Below, piece after piece: positions 39,462 to 47,204 of a stretch of 64,000 nucleotides of DNA. Made by a program: the position numbers and the translations under genes. Below the pieces are notes generated by a model. It ran no database searches and was not told the DNA's origin. It saw only the letters and a list, made by a program, of their open reading frames with translations. Location of the stretch: the NCBI RefSeq assembly GCF_001654925.1, contig NZ_LXER01000017.1, forward strand, positions 124,001 to 188,000. The letters are read 5' to 3'. Source of the stretch: Buttiauxella brennerae ATCC 51605. Its GTDB lineage: Bacteria > Pseudomonadota > Gammaproteobacteria > Enterobacterales > Enterobacteriaceae. Positions within the stretch are counted from its first letter, which is position 1. Each line of letters starts with the position of its first letter.

Positions 39462-39580
39462 CCTCGCACCTCTTTCGCAACGTTATTTCAATTGAAGCCC
39501 GACATATAAAATGTTGCAAGCGGTACGGTAAATATTCTTAACACTTCTCCCGATAGCCATAATAAGAGCGCATGTTTGAA

Positions 39581-39597
39581 ATTAAGGTTCGCCTAAT
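39581..39597 (+). promoter_or_regulatory. Possible degenerate PmrA box
   Basis: ATTAAG-GTTCG-CCTAAT has the spacing of a PmrA (BasR) box, with one perfect half-site and one matching at four of six positions. It lies 30 bases upstream of the eptA-like fragment, a gene class under PmrA control in Salmonella. Confidence 0.3.
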
Positions 39598-39626
39598 CTT
39601 CTTTCTTTAATCTGTCTGCATTCTTT

Positions 39627-40238
39627 ATGATTACAATGGCTGTTATGGAAACCCTTAAAAAGTTACAATGTAACGATTCTAAATTTAATCTTTGTTGTGC
39701 TTTTTTCTTCACTTTAATCAATAGCCTGTTTATTAAACGCACCTGGGAAATTATTGCCCCGGACTCCCTTCACAGTTGGTTTTTCGCGCTATCCGTGCCG
39801 GTCGTATTATTTAGCGCGTGGCTGGCTATTTTCAGCCTGATTAACCTGCCGTGGTTGCGTAAACCCTTACTGGTGATTTTGGTGATTGGCTGCGCGGTCT
39901 GTAACTATTTTATGTACACCTGTGGCGCAGTTATCGACAAAAACATGATGACCAACGTCGTGACTTTGGTTACACCACAATTACTGACGTGGACTGGGCT
40001 CGCCGGTATTGTATCCGCAGTGTTTTTGGCCACGATTAAAATCAAACCTTCGCGTTGGTGGTACACTCTGCTGTCTCGCACCGTTGGCGTACTGGCGGGT
40101 CTGCTAATCATTATTCTGGTGGCTTCTGTATTTTATAAAGACTACGCCTCGCTATTCCGTAGCCACAAAAACATCGTAAAAATTCTGCCGCTGGACACTT
40201 GCATTAGACCGACTGGTCTATTAGAGTCTTCCCCATGA
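39627..40238 (+). pseudogene. Truncated EptA-like phosphoethanolamine transferase, membrane domain only
   Basis: 203 codons corresponding to the N-terminal five-helix domain of EptA-type lipid A phosphoethanolamine transferases. Similar landmarks are APDSLHSWFFALSVPVV, GAVIDKNMM and FYKDYASLFR. Intact EptA has about 550 residues; the whole periplasmic sulfatase-like catalytic domain is missing. After about residue 190 the frame runs through the nemR promoter and ends with a TGA overlapping the nemR ATG (ATGA). No good ribosome site is seen at 39627, 39636 or 39645. Deletion that fused the gene to the nemR control region is the simplest account. It may still be transcribed, but transferase activity is not expected. 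Confidence 0.85.
40199..40227 (+). promoter_or_regulatory. nemR promoter with NemR operator in the spacer
   Basis: TTGCAT (40199-40204) and TAGAGT (40222-40227) stand 17 bases apart. The perfect palindrome TAGACC-GACT-GGTCTA (40205-40220) fills the spacer, the ideal place for repression. The implied transcription start, about 40233-40235, coincides with the nemR ATG and no ribosome site precedes it, so a leaderless transcript is possible. Confidence 0.75.
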
Positions 40239-40834
40239 ACAGAAATCCAGACCATGACACTCGTGAACATCTCCTTGCTACCGGTGAGCAGCTTTGCCTG
40301 CAACGCGGGTTTACTGGCATGGGGTTAAGCGAACTATTGAGTACCGCTGAAGTGCCGAAAGGTTCTTTCTACCACTACTTTCGCTCCAAAGAAGCGTTCG
40401 GTGTGGCGATGCTGGAACGGTATTACACCGCGTATAACCTGCGGCTCCAGCAGCATTTCTCGCAGGGCTGCGGGACTTACCGTGAAAAATTACTGGCCTG
40501 GTATCAGGAAACCGTCACCTGGTTTTCCCAACACAGCAGCCTGATAAACTGCCTGACCGTTAAGCTTTCAGCTGAAGTATGTGACCTTTCAGAAGATATG
40601 CGGACGGCATTGAATAAAGGTTCAGCACAAATCGTTTCCCAGCTTGCCGATGCGCTGGAGAAAGGAAATGCCGAAAAAAGTCTGCAGTTACCGGACTCGG
40701 CAAAAAGTCAGGCCGAAGTGATTTACGCCCTGTGGCTGGGAGCAAGTTTACAGGCGAAGATTTCACGTAGTGCGATACCGCTGGAATGCGCCTTCGCTCA
40801 CGTCACTCAATTATTAGCGGAGCCTGTCTCCTGA
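40235..40834 (+). CDS. nemR: TetR-family electrophile sensor NemR
   Basis: 199-residue repressor released by N-ethylmaleimide, quinones, methylglyoxal and hypochlorous acid. The helix-turn-helix region LSELLSTAEVPKGSFYHYFRSKEAF is near residues 31-55. The sensing cysteine C106 and C116 occur in CLTVKLSAEVC at the same numbers as in E. coli. It controls nemA and, in E. coli, gloA. The central and C-terminal parts differ more from E. coli than the DNA-binding domain. The start has no ribosome site; translation could be leaderless or coupled to the upstream eptA fragment through ATGA. Confidence 0.95.
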   Translation: MNRNPDHDTREHLLATGEQLCLQRGFTGMGLSELLSTAEVPKGSFYHYFRSKEAFGVAMLERYYTAYNLRLQQHFSQGCGTYREKLLAWYQETVTWFSQHSSLINCLTVKLSAEVCDLSEDMRTALNKGSAQIVSQLADALEKGNAEKSLQLPDSAKSQAEVIYALWLGASLQAKISRSAIPLECAFAHVTQLLAEPVS

Positions 40835-40846
40835 CAGGTTTTTTTA
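40823..40846 (+). terminator. Terminator-like hairpin between nemR and nemA
   Basis: Arms CCTGTC and GACAGG around TCCT, followed by seven T residues, overlapping the end of nemR. It would attenuate readthrough into nemA. Confidence 0.65.
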
Positions 40847-40859
40847 TTTAATCAAATAG

Positions 40860-40874
40860 TAGACGACCGGTCTA
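40860..40874 (+). promoter_or_regulatory. Second NemR operator, before nemA
   Basis: TAGAC-GACCG-GTCTA repeats the nemR operator sequence almost exactly, one base shorter in the centre. It ends 13 bases before the nemA ATG, next to the ribosome site, so a repressor here could block elongation or a nemA-proximal promoter. Confidence 0.65.
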
Positions 40875-40887
40875 CTTGAGGCGTTTT

Positions 40888-41985
40888 ATGACAGCAGATA
40901 AATTATTTACTCCATTAAAAGTCGGTGCGATCACGACTCCAAACCGCATTTTCATGGCGCCATTGACTCGCCTGCGCAGCATCGTGCCGGGTGATATTCC
41001 GACACCATTAATGGGCGAATACTACCGCCAGCGTGCAAGTTCTGGTCTTATCATTAGTGAAGCGACTCAGATCTCTGCACAGGCCAAAGGTTATGAAGGC
41101 GCGCCAGGCTTGCATAGCGATGAACAAATTGCCGCGTGGAAGAAAATCACCGCAGGCGTTCACGCTGCAGATGGCCGCATTGCTGTGCAGCTATGGCATA
41201 CCGGTCGTATCTCTCATAACAGCCTTCAGCCGGGCCAACAGGCACCGGTTGCGCCATCAGCAATTTCTGCCGGAACACGTACTTCATTGCGGGATGAGAA
41301 TGGCCTCGCCACTCGTGTTGATACGTCAATGCCGCGTGCGCTTGAACTCAATGAAATCCCAGGCATCGTGAACGATTTCCGCCAGGCTGTAGGCAATGCC
41401 CGTGATGCAGGTTTTGATATGGTCGAACTGCACTCAGCACACGGTTATTTACTGCACCAGTTCCTTTCGCCAACATCTAACCATCGTACCGACGAATACG
41501 GCGGCAGCCGCGAAAACCGTGCACGTCTGGTGCTGGAAGTGGTTGATGCGGTAAGCCACGAATGGAGTGCCGATCGCATTGGTATTCGTGTCTCACCAAT
41601 CGGCTCTTTCCAGAACGTTGATAACGGTCCGGACGAAGAAGCAGATGCACTGTATCTGATTGAAGAGTTGAACAAGCGCGGCATTGCTTATCTGCATATG
41701 TCAGAGCCTGACTGGGCTGGCGGCAAGCCATACACTGAAGAATTCCGCCAGAAAGTGCGTGAGCGTTTCAACGGCGCAATCATTGGTGCGGGTGCTTATA
41801 CCCCAGAGAAAGCCGAAGCGTTAATCGAGAAAGGTTTGATTGATGCAGTAGCCTTTGGCCGTGACTACATCGCGAACCCGGACCTGGTTGAACGCCTGCA
41901 TCACAATGCAGAGCTTAACGCTCAACGCCCGGAAAGCTTCTATGGTGGTGGCGCGGAAGGTTACACCGATTACCCGACTTTATAA
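40888..41985 (+). CDS. nemA: N-ethylmaleimide reductase NemA
   Basis: 365-residue FMN-dependent old yellow enzyme that reduces N-ethylmaleimide, quinones, nitrate esters and other electrophiles. The FMN and substrate-site motifs include [34 protein letters not shown] with the paired histidine/asparagine region, and [14 protein letters not shown]. The ATG at 40888 follows TTGAGGCG; the in-frame TTG at 40876 overlaps the ribosome site. Length equals E. coli NemA. It is expressed with nemR or from its own operator-bearing region. Confidence 0.96.
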   Translation: MTADKLFTPLKVGAITTPNRIFMAPLTRLRSIVPGDIPTPLMGEYYRQRASSGLIISEATQISAQAKGYEGAPGLHSDEQIAAWKKITAGVHAADGRIAVQLWHTGRISHNSLQPGQQAPVAPSAISAGTRTSLRDENGLATRVDTSMPRALELNEIPGIVNDFRQAVGNARDAGFDMVELHSAHGYLLHQFLSPTSNHRTDEYGGSRENRARLVLEVVDAVSHEWSADRIGIRVSPIGSFQNVDNGPDEEADALYLIEELNKRGIAYLHMSEPDWAGGKPYTEEFRQKVRERFNGAIIGAGAYTPEKAEALIEKGLIDAVAFGRDYIANPDLVERLHHNAELNAQRPESFYGGGAEGYTDYPTL

Positions 41986-41990
41986 TTAAT

Positions 41991-42021
41991 AGATAGCGGC
42001 GTGTCTTCGCTGCCGCTATCT
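41991..42021 (+). terminator. Hairpin after nemA
   Basis: Perfect ten-base arms AGATAGCGGC and GCCGCTATCT around an 11-base loop, six bases after the nemA stop. It abuts ERIC-type element D and has no U-run. Confidence 0.55.
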
Positions 42022-42098
42022 ATACCCTTCTGATTTCAGGTGGCAGGTACAATGACTGTATCTGCCCACCTTCTTCAACCCGGATAATTTTGGGTATA
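42021..42098. repeat. Short ERIC-type element D
   Basis: 78 bases between nemA and gloA with termini TATACCC and GGGTATA. The right arm read in reverse, ATACCCAAAATTATCCGGGT, resembles the outer part of ERIC, and internal arms AGGTGGCAG/CTGCCCACCT pair. The conserved ERIC centre is missing. Confidence 0.6.
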
Positions 42099-42147
42099 TA
42101 CTTACTCTCACCTTTAGAAATTAACCCTTTAATTCTTCGAGGAATTT

Positions 42148-42555
42148 ATGCGCTTACTTCATACCATGCTGCGTGTCGGCGATCTGCAACGCTCCATCAA
42201 TTTTTACACCAACGTCCTGGGCATGACCCTGCTGCGCACCAGTGAAAACCCAGAGTACAAATACTCTCTGGCCTTCGTTGGCTACGGCCCGGAAACCGAA
42301 GAAGCGGTGATCGAACTGACCTACAACTGGGGCACAGATAGCTACGATTTAGGCAATGCTTACGGCCATATCGCACTGAGTGTTGATGATGCAGCTGATG
42401 CCTGCGAGCGTATTCGCAAAAATGGTGGCAATGTCACTCGTGAAGCGGGTCCGGTAAAAGGCGGTTCTACCGTTATCGCATTCGTTGAAGATCCAGACGG
42501 CTACAAAATTGAGCTGATCGAAAGTAAAGATGCGGGTAAAGGCCTGGGTAATTAA
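42148..42555 (+). CDS. gloA: Glyoxalase I
   Basis: 135-residue Ni2+-dependent lactoylglutathione lyase detoxifying methylglyoxal. Metal ligands are expected at H5 ([10 protein letters not shown]), E56 (VIELTYNWG), H74 (YGHIALSV) and E122 (DGYKIELIE), all present in context. Length equals E. coli GloA. GAGGAATTT precedes the ATG. In E. coli it is co-expressed with nemRA; here element D and a hairpin lie between, so readthrough may be reduced. Confidence 0.97.
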   Translation: MRLLHTMLRVGDLQRSINFYTNVLGMTLLRTSENPEYKYSLAFVGYGPETEEAVIELTYNWGTDSYDLGNAYGHIALSVDDAADACERIRKNGGNVTREAGPVKGGSTVIAFVEDPDGYKIELIESKDAGKGLGN

Positions 42556-42650
42556 TATCCGGTTATACGGGTGCTCTCTGCGCCCGTTAGCTTCCCTTGT
42601 TAAAATTTGCCATAATGCGCGCTGCTTTTTCCCCGTATTAAGAGATCCTG

Positions 42651-43310
42651 ATGTCTGACAACACGCAACTGCATGGCCTGTGCGACCGCTTTCGCGGTTT
42701 TTATCCGGTAGTGATTGACGTTGAAACCGCCGGGTTTAACGCTAAAACCGATGCTTTACTCGAAGTCGCAGCCATCACTTTAAAGATGGATCAAGACGGC
42801 TGGTTATCGCCGTATGAAACGCTGCATTTCCACGTCGAACCTTTTGAAGGCGCAATCCTTCAGCCTGAAGCGCTGGCTTTTAATGGTATCGACCCGCATA
42901 ACCCGTTGCGTGGTGCCGTCAGTGAATATGATGCGCTGCATGCGATTTTTAAAATGGTGCGTAAAGGCATCAAAGACAGCGGTTGTAACCGCGCGATCAT
43001 GGTCGCCCATAATGCGACATTCGATCACAGCTTTATGATGGCGGCGGCAGAACGAGCCTCGTTAAAACGTAACCCGTTCCATCCGTTTGTCACCTTTGAC
43101 ACCGCCGCATTGAGCGGGCTGGCATTAGGCCAGACGGTGCTCGCCAAAGCGTGTATTGCCGCAGGCATGCCGTTTGACAGCAGCCAGGCGCACTCGGCGC
43201 TGTATGACACTGAGCAAACAGCCGAGCTGTTTTGTGAAATCGTCAACCGCTGGAAGCGCTTAGGTGGCTGGCCTCTTCCCTTGCCGGTTGAGCCAGAATC
43301 AGAAGCATAA
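42651..43310 (+). CDS. rnt: Ribonuclease T
   Basis: 219-residue DEDDh 3'-5' exonuclease that trims tRNA CCA ends and the 3' ends of 5S and 23S rRNA. The DEDD residues are in [22 protein letters not shown] and [13 protein letters not shown], with the catalytic histidine in [11 protein letters not shown]. coli RNase T has 215 residues and acts as a dimer. Followed by a bidirectional terminator shared with grxD. Confidence 0.96.
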   Translation: MSDNTQLHGLCDRFRGFYPVVIDVETAGFNAKTDALLEVAAITLKMDQDGWLSPYETLHFHVEPFEGAILQPEALAFNGIDPHNPLRGAVSEYDALHAIFKMVRKGIKDSGCNRAIMVAHNATFDHSFMMAAAERASLKRNPFHPFVTFDTAALSGLALGQTVLAKACIAAGMPFDSSQAHSALYDTEQTAELFCEIVNRWKRLGGWPLPLPVEPESEA

Positions 43311-43314
43311 AAAA

Positions 43315-43334
43315 AGCGACCTTAACAGGTCGCT
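43315..43334. terminator. Bidirectional terminator rnt/grxD
   Basis: Arms AGCGACC and GGTCGCT around TTAACA, flanked by A-runs on the left and T-runs on the right, so it works in both directions for convergent rnt and grxD. Confidence 0.9.
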
Positions 43335-43369
43335 TTTTTATTTCTACCGAGTCTGACTCCAGTCACAAA

Positions 43370-43714
43370 TTACTCTGCGTCTGGCTCTTCAGATTTGTGC
43401 TTAGCCGCTGACTCTTTAATCAGTGCCTGCAATTCACCACGCTGGTACATCTCAATAATAATGTCGCAGCCACCAACCAGTTCGCCATCAACCCACAGCT
43501 GTGGGAAAGTTGGCCAGTTAGCATATTTTGGCAGCTCAGCACGGATGTCTGGGTTCTGTAAAATATCAACGTACGCGAAACGCTCACCACAAGCGGACAG
43601 CGCCTGCACAGCCTGGGCAGAGAAGCCACAGCTAGGCAGTTTAGGAGAACCTTTCATATAAAGAAGAATTGGGTTCTCAGTAATCTGTTGTTGGATTTTT
43701 TCAATAGTGCTCAT
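43370..43714 (-). CDS. grxD: Monothiol glutaredoxin GrxD (Grx4)
   Basis: 114-residue CGFS-type glutaredoxin that binds a glutathione-ligated [2Fe-2S] cluster, often with BolA, for Fe-S delivery. The active site is PKLPSCGFSAQA (C29); the glutathione-binding segments WPTFPQLWVDGELVGGCDI follow. The start is the ATG at 43714, as in E. coli (115 residues); the longer in-frame reading from 43789 is unsupported. The C-terminal tail is acidic. Confidence 0.95.
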   Translation of the reverse strand: MSTIEKIQQQITENPILLYMKGSPKLPSCGFSAQAVQALSACGERFAYVDILQNPDIRAELPKYANWPTFPQLWVDGELVGGCDIIIEMYQRGELQALIKESAAKHKSEEPDAE

Positions 43715-44076
43715 TGCTTGCTTCCTCAAACCAGGTCCTGGCATTAGCTTGCCATTGTAACGATTGACACCCTCTCCAGAAAACACCATTTTTTACAGGG
43801 TCTTTCTGTCATGCGCGATGGAGGGACAACATGCATTAAGAATAACACTTTTCACACGGCTGCAAATCAGCAAATGACGTTAACCCTGATCAATAAATAG
43901 CCTTACAACCATTAGTTTGGTCATTTTTTTTGCGCCCGGTAACGAAACTGCAAGACGAAGAGTAAAAGGTTATTAACTTTATTGTGTTTAATAGATTAGA
44001 ATCGGCGGGTTTCGCAAATTCATACGCGGGCATGATGGTTTTTCTCATGCATTCATTTTAACCAGGGGATTGTCGA
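43715..44076. other. Intergenic region grxD/mepH
   Basis: 362 bases between divergent grxD and mepH. It is A+T rich, with a T-run at 43923-43931 (TCATTTTTTTT). I see no open frame with a ribosome site, repeat or recognisable operator. Promoters for both genes must lie here. Confidence 0.5.
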
Positions 44077-44925
44077 GTGGCGCGGATAACAAAAATTTCT
44101 ATCACGCTCTGTGCTCTGCTATTTACCTTGCCATATACACCATTGACGCACGCGTCCGAGCACGCTCGTCCAGTGGCTGCGCAAAAAGCGCACGTTGTGA
44201 AAAGCACAACGAAGAGCACAGAAAAGAGCAGTAAGAGTAAAACCACTACCGCCAGCAAAAAAAGCACTGCTTCAACCAAAACAACCAGCAAGAAAAAAGA
44301 AACAACTGCCGCAAAAAGCAAAACTGCCAAAAACGCCAGCAGTGCCAAAACAAAGAATCTTGCAAAAAACTCCCGCAATAAAACCTCCCAGCTTGCAAAA
44401 GTCCAGCCTGTTACTTTCACCGAAAAATGCAGCAAGCCACGTAAAGGCTATAAAGTGCATTGTGTAAAAGTTAAATCAGCGCAACCGACGACGATAGCTG
44501 CGGCGCATAAAGTCCGTGTGCAAAAAGCACAAAAAACGGCGATGAACAAATTGATGGGCCAGATTGGCAAACCATATCGTTGGGGTGGCACCTCTCCGAT
44601 GACCGGTTTCGATTGCAGCGGTCTGGTTTACTATGCGTATAAAGATTTGGTGAAATTCCGCATTCCTCGTACCGCTAATGAGATGTATCACCTGCGTGAT
44701 GCCTCATCTGTCGATCGTGGAGAATTAGAAACGGGCGATCTGGTCTTCTTCCGCACACAAGGCCGTGGCACCGCAGACCATGTTGGCGTGTATGTCGGTA
44801 ACGGTAAATTTATTCAGTCACCGCGAAGCGGTCAGGATATCCAGATCACTTCATTGAGCGAAGACTATTGGCAACGCCACTACGTGGGTGCCAAGCGCGT
44901 CATGACTCCTAAAACCATTCGTTAA
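44077..44925 (+). CDS. mepH: Murein DD-endopeptidase MepH
   Basis: 282-residue NlpC/P60 cysteine peptidase cleaving D-Ala-mDAP cross-links so that new murein can be inserted. The signal peptide covers about residues 1-26. A lysine-, serine- and threonine-rich low-complexity linker (about 30-110) precedes the catalytic domain, with cysteine in FDCSGLVYYAY and histidines in ADHVGVYVG and QRHYVGAKR. The start is GTG at 44077 after AGGGG. E. coli MepH has 271 residues; the extra length is in the linker. Confidence 0.94.
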   Translation: MARITKISITLCALLFTLPYTPLTHASEHARPVAAQKAHVVKSTTKSTEKSSKSKTTTASKKSTASTKTTSKKKETTAAKSKTAKNASSAKTKNLAKNSRNKTSQLAKVQPVTFTEKCSKPRKGYKVHCVKVKSAQPTTIAAAHKVRVQKAQKTAMNKLMGQIGKPYRWGGTSPMTGFDCSGLVYYAYKDLVKFRIPRTANEMYHLRDASSVDRGELETGDLVFFRTQGRGTADHVGVYVGNGKFIQSPRSGQDIQITSLSEDYWQRHYVGAKRVMTPKTIR

Positions 44926-44946
44926 ACGCGATTTGTTGAAAAACTG

Positions 44947-44970
44947 CACCTGCCCTTCCCTGGGCAGGTG
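44947..44970 (+). terminator. Hairpin after mepH
   Basis: Perfect nine-base arms CACCTGCCC and GGGCAGGTG around a six-base loop, 21 bases after the mepH stop, with a moderately T-rich continuation. Confidence 0.65.
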
Positions 44971-45041
44971 AGTTCCCTCTTTTGCTTATCCTTTCAATTT
45001 GTTACCCTAAAACCGCACTAAAAGTGATGTTTAACAATAGA

Positions 45042-45103
45042 TACCCTGAATAATTTGAGTTGCATCGCAGTCAACCACTATGCAGCTCGAAGCATGACGG
45101 GTA
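45042..45103. repeat. Short ERIC-type element E in the sodB leader
   Basis: 62 bases with ends TACCCTGAATAATTTGAGTT and GCAGCTCGAAGCATGACGGG(TA). The ends pair imperfectly and match ERIC termini, without the central block. Its right end lies 14 bases upstream of the sodB ATG and seven before the ribosome site, so it probably forms part of the sodB leader RNA. Confidence 0.75.
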
Positions 45104-45117
45104 ATAAGGAGTCAGCA

Positions 45118-45699
45118 ATGTCGTTCGAACTACCTGCACTACCATATGCAAAAGATGCTTTAGTACCGCATATCTCCGCCGAAACGCTGGAATACCATTA
45201 CGGTAAACACCATCAAACCTATGTCACTAACCTGAATAATCTGGTTAAGGGCACTGCGTTTGAAGGCAAAACTCTGGAAGAGATCGTTCGTACTTCTGAA
45301 GGCGGCGTGTTCAACAACGCAGCTCAGGTATGGAACCACACCTTCTACTGGAACTGTCTGGCACCCAATGCGGGCGGCGAGCCGACTGGCGAACTGCTGG
45401 AAGCCATCAATAAATCTTTTGGTAGCTTCGCTGAATTCAAACAACAGTTTACTGATGCCGCTATCAAGAACTTTGGTGCGGGCTGGACGTGGCTGGTTAA
45501 AAATGAAGATGGTGCGTTGGCAATTGTGTCTACGTCTAACGCTGGCACACCGTTGACGACTGCGGCGACTGCGTTACTGACTGTAGATGTGTGGGAACAT
45601 GCGTACTACATCGACTACCGCAATGCTCGTCCTAACTACCTTGAGCACTTCTGGGCGTTGGTGAACTGGGCGTTTGTTGCGAAAAACCTGGCCGCTTAA
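45118..45699 (+). CDS. sodB: Iron superoxide dismutase
   Basis: 193-residue cytoplasmic Fe-SOD. Metal ligands H27, H74, D157 and H161 are in [18 protein letters not shown] and [14 protein letters not shown]. The iron-type pattern around [11 protein letters not shown] and FGAGWTWLV is present. The start is the ATG at 45118 after AAGGAGTCAGCA. In E. coli the sRNA RyhB pairs around this start under iron starvation; the ribosome-site region here is similar, but the upstream leader is occupied by repeat E. A strong terminator follows. Confidence 0.96.
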   Translation: MSFELPALPYAKDALVPHISAETLEYHYGKHHQTYVTNLNNLVKGTAFEGKTLEEIVRTSEGGVFNNAAQVWNHTFYWNCLAPNAGGEPTGELLEAINKSFGSFAEFKQQFTDAAIKNFGAGWTWLVKNEDGALAIVSTSNAGTPLTTAATALLTVDVWEHAYYIDYRNARPNYLEHFWALVNWAFVAKNLAA

Positions 45700-45726
45700 C
45701 CGCCAGTTCCTTGCAAGGGGATAAAT

Positions 45727-45756
45727 AAAATGGGCCGCAATCGCGGCCCATTTTAT
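45727..45756. terminator. Bidirectional terminator sodB/ynhF
   Basis: Arms AAAATGGGCCGC and GCGGCCCATTTT around a short loop form a strong stem with A- and T-runs on either side. It serves sodB and the convergent small gene ynhF. Confidence 0.9.
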
Positions 45757-45773
45757 TCAGTGCAAAAGATTAA

Positions 45774-45863
45774 TCAGTGCAGTACGGCGGTTAATGCGCC
45801 ACAGACAATCAGTGCCAGAACAATAACCGTGGTCGTGATTGAAAATTTCAGGTCTGTACTCAT
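45774..45863 (-). CDS. ynhF: Small membrane protein YnhF
   Basis: A 29-residue protein read from the ATG at 45863-45861 to the TGA at 45776-45774. It begins MSTDLKFS and ends GALTAVLH, with one hydrophobic helix between, matching E. coli YnhF (29 residues), a formylated small inner-membrane protein. AAAGGAG stands seven bases before the ATG. In E. coli it lies between ydhP and purR; here ydhP is absent and it directly follows the sodB terminator. Function is unknown. Confidence 0.9.
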   Translation of the reverse strand: MSTDLKFSITTTVIVLALIVCGALTAVLH

Positions 45864-46158
45864 CAGCAAACTCCTTTTATTACCTTACAAACGGTGCGTC
45901 AGATTGATTTTCCCACAACCAGAGAGAAAAATCCTCCTGGTTTTAACCGGATATTGCTTTTGCCTCTTCCACTTTCCGCCAGGATAGGCCAAAATCCCTC
46001 GCTAATTTATTGCGTACTATCAATTCAATGCCCTCCTCTCGTTTTATGTCGCATCCCCGGCATACCCGCAACCACCATGTTGCCTCAGGAGTGAGCATAC
46101 GCAATCGTTTACCACTTTAGTTATCAGGGGCTTACGATATGGCCTGGAGTGACATTTA
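45864..46158. promoter_or_regulatory. ynhF/purR intergenic region with PurR operator O1
   Basis: 295 bases, no gene. ACGCAATCGTTTACCA at 46099-46114 matches the PurR consensus at 15 of 16 positions and is the expected autoregulatory operator. A promoter for ynhF must also lie here. ydhP, present in E. coli near this point, is not found. Confidence 0.75.
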
Positions 46159-47184
46159 ATGGCAACAATCAAGGACGTGGCGAAACGCGCAAACGTTTCC
46201 ACTACAACCGTATCACATGTAATTAACAAGACCCGTTTTGTGGCGGAAGAAACACGCAACGCGGTGTGGGCGGCAATCAAAGAATTACATTATTCGCCAA
46301 GTGCGGTAGCCCGCAGCCTGAAAGTTAATCACACCAAAACGATTGGTCTGTTAGCCACTTCCAGCGAAGCACCATATTTCGCCGAAATCATCGAGGCCGT
46401 TGAAAATAGCTGCTTTGAAAAAGGCTATACCCTGATTCTGGGTAACGCGCACAACAACTTTGAAAAACAGCGTGCCTACTTGTCAATGATGGCGCAAAAG
46501 CGCGTCGATGGCCTGCTGGTGATGTGTTCAGAATATCCGGAATCGTTACTGACCATGCTGGAAGAGTACCGCCACATCCCAATGGTTGTGATGGACTGGG
46601 GCGAAGCCCGTGCTGATTTCACCGACTCCGTTGTCGATAACGCTTTCCACGGTGGTTATCTGGCCGGGCGTTATTTGATTGAACGCGGTCACCGTGAAAT
46701 TGGTGCCATTCCCGGGCAAATGGAACGTAACACCGGCGGTGGCCGTCATGCTGGCTTTATGAAAGCACTGGTGGAAGCCGGTATTGCCATTCCAGACAAC
46801 TGGATTGTTCAGGGTGACTTTGAGCCAGAGTCAGGTTACCGCGCAATGCAGCAGATCCTCGGCCAGGCACATCGCCCTACTGCCGTGTTCTGCGGCGGCG
46901 ATATCATGGCGATGGGCGCGATTTGTGCGGCTGATGAAATGGGTCTGCGTGTACCGCAGGATATTTCTATCATCGGTTACGACAACGTGCGTAATGCGCG
47001 TTTCTTCTCGCCTGCATTGACCACCATTCACCAGCCGAAAGACTCGCTGGGTGAAACGGCATTTAATATGCTGCTGGACAGAATCGTCAACAAACGCGAA
47101 GAAACGCAATCAATTGAAGTGCATCCGCGTCTGATTGAACGCCGTTCTGTGGCTGATGGTCCGTTCCGCGATTACCGCCGCTAG
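46159..47184 (+). CDS. purR: Purine repressor PurR
   Basis: 341-residue LacI-family repressor, the same length as in E. coli, which binds PUR boxes with hypoxanthine or guanine as corepressor and controls purine and some pyrimidine genes. The helix-turn-helix is [20 protein letters not shown], with the hinge [13 protein letters not shown]. Effector-pocket residues lie in [13 protein letters not shown] and [15 protein letters not shown] second PUR-like box, GCGCAAACGTTTCCAC, lies inside the gene at 46187-46202, like the O2 of E. coli. Confidence 0.97.
   Translation: MATIKDVAKRANVSTTTVSHVINKTRFVAEETRNAVWAAIKELHYSPSAVARSLKVNHTKTIGLLATSSEAPYFAEIIEAVENSCFEKGYTLILGNAHNNFEKQRAYLSMMAQKRVDGLLVMCSEYPESLLTMLEEYRHIPMVVMDWGEARADFTDSVVDNAFHGGYLAGRYLIERGHREIGAIPGQMERNTGGGRHAGFMKALVEAGIAIPDNWIVQGDFEPESGYRAMQQILGQAHRPTAVFCGGDIMAMGAICAADEMGLRVPQDISIIGYDNVRNARFFSPALTTIHQPKDSLGETAFNMLLDRIVNKREETQSIEVHPRLIERRSVADGPFRDYRR
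46187..46202. promoter_or_regulatory. Intragenic PUR-like box (O2) in purR
   Basis: GCGCAAACGTTTCCAC fits the PUR consensus except at its two outermost positions. It lies at codons 10-15 of purR, where E. coli has its second autoregulatory operator, and overlaps codons for the recognition helix. Confidence 0.6.
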
Positions 47185-47204
47185 AAATAGTCAATGGAGC
47201 CTGC

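Noticed and set aside
44180..44400. Low-complexity lysine/serine/threonine stretch as a possible frame error in mepH
   Set aside because: The frame is continuous and E. coli MepH has a similar linker; it is a natural flexible region.
45730..45987. 85-codon plus-strand frame after sodB
   Set aside because: It starts in the sodB terminator and overlaps ynhF on the other strand; codons look random and there is no ribosome site.
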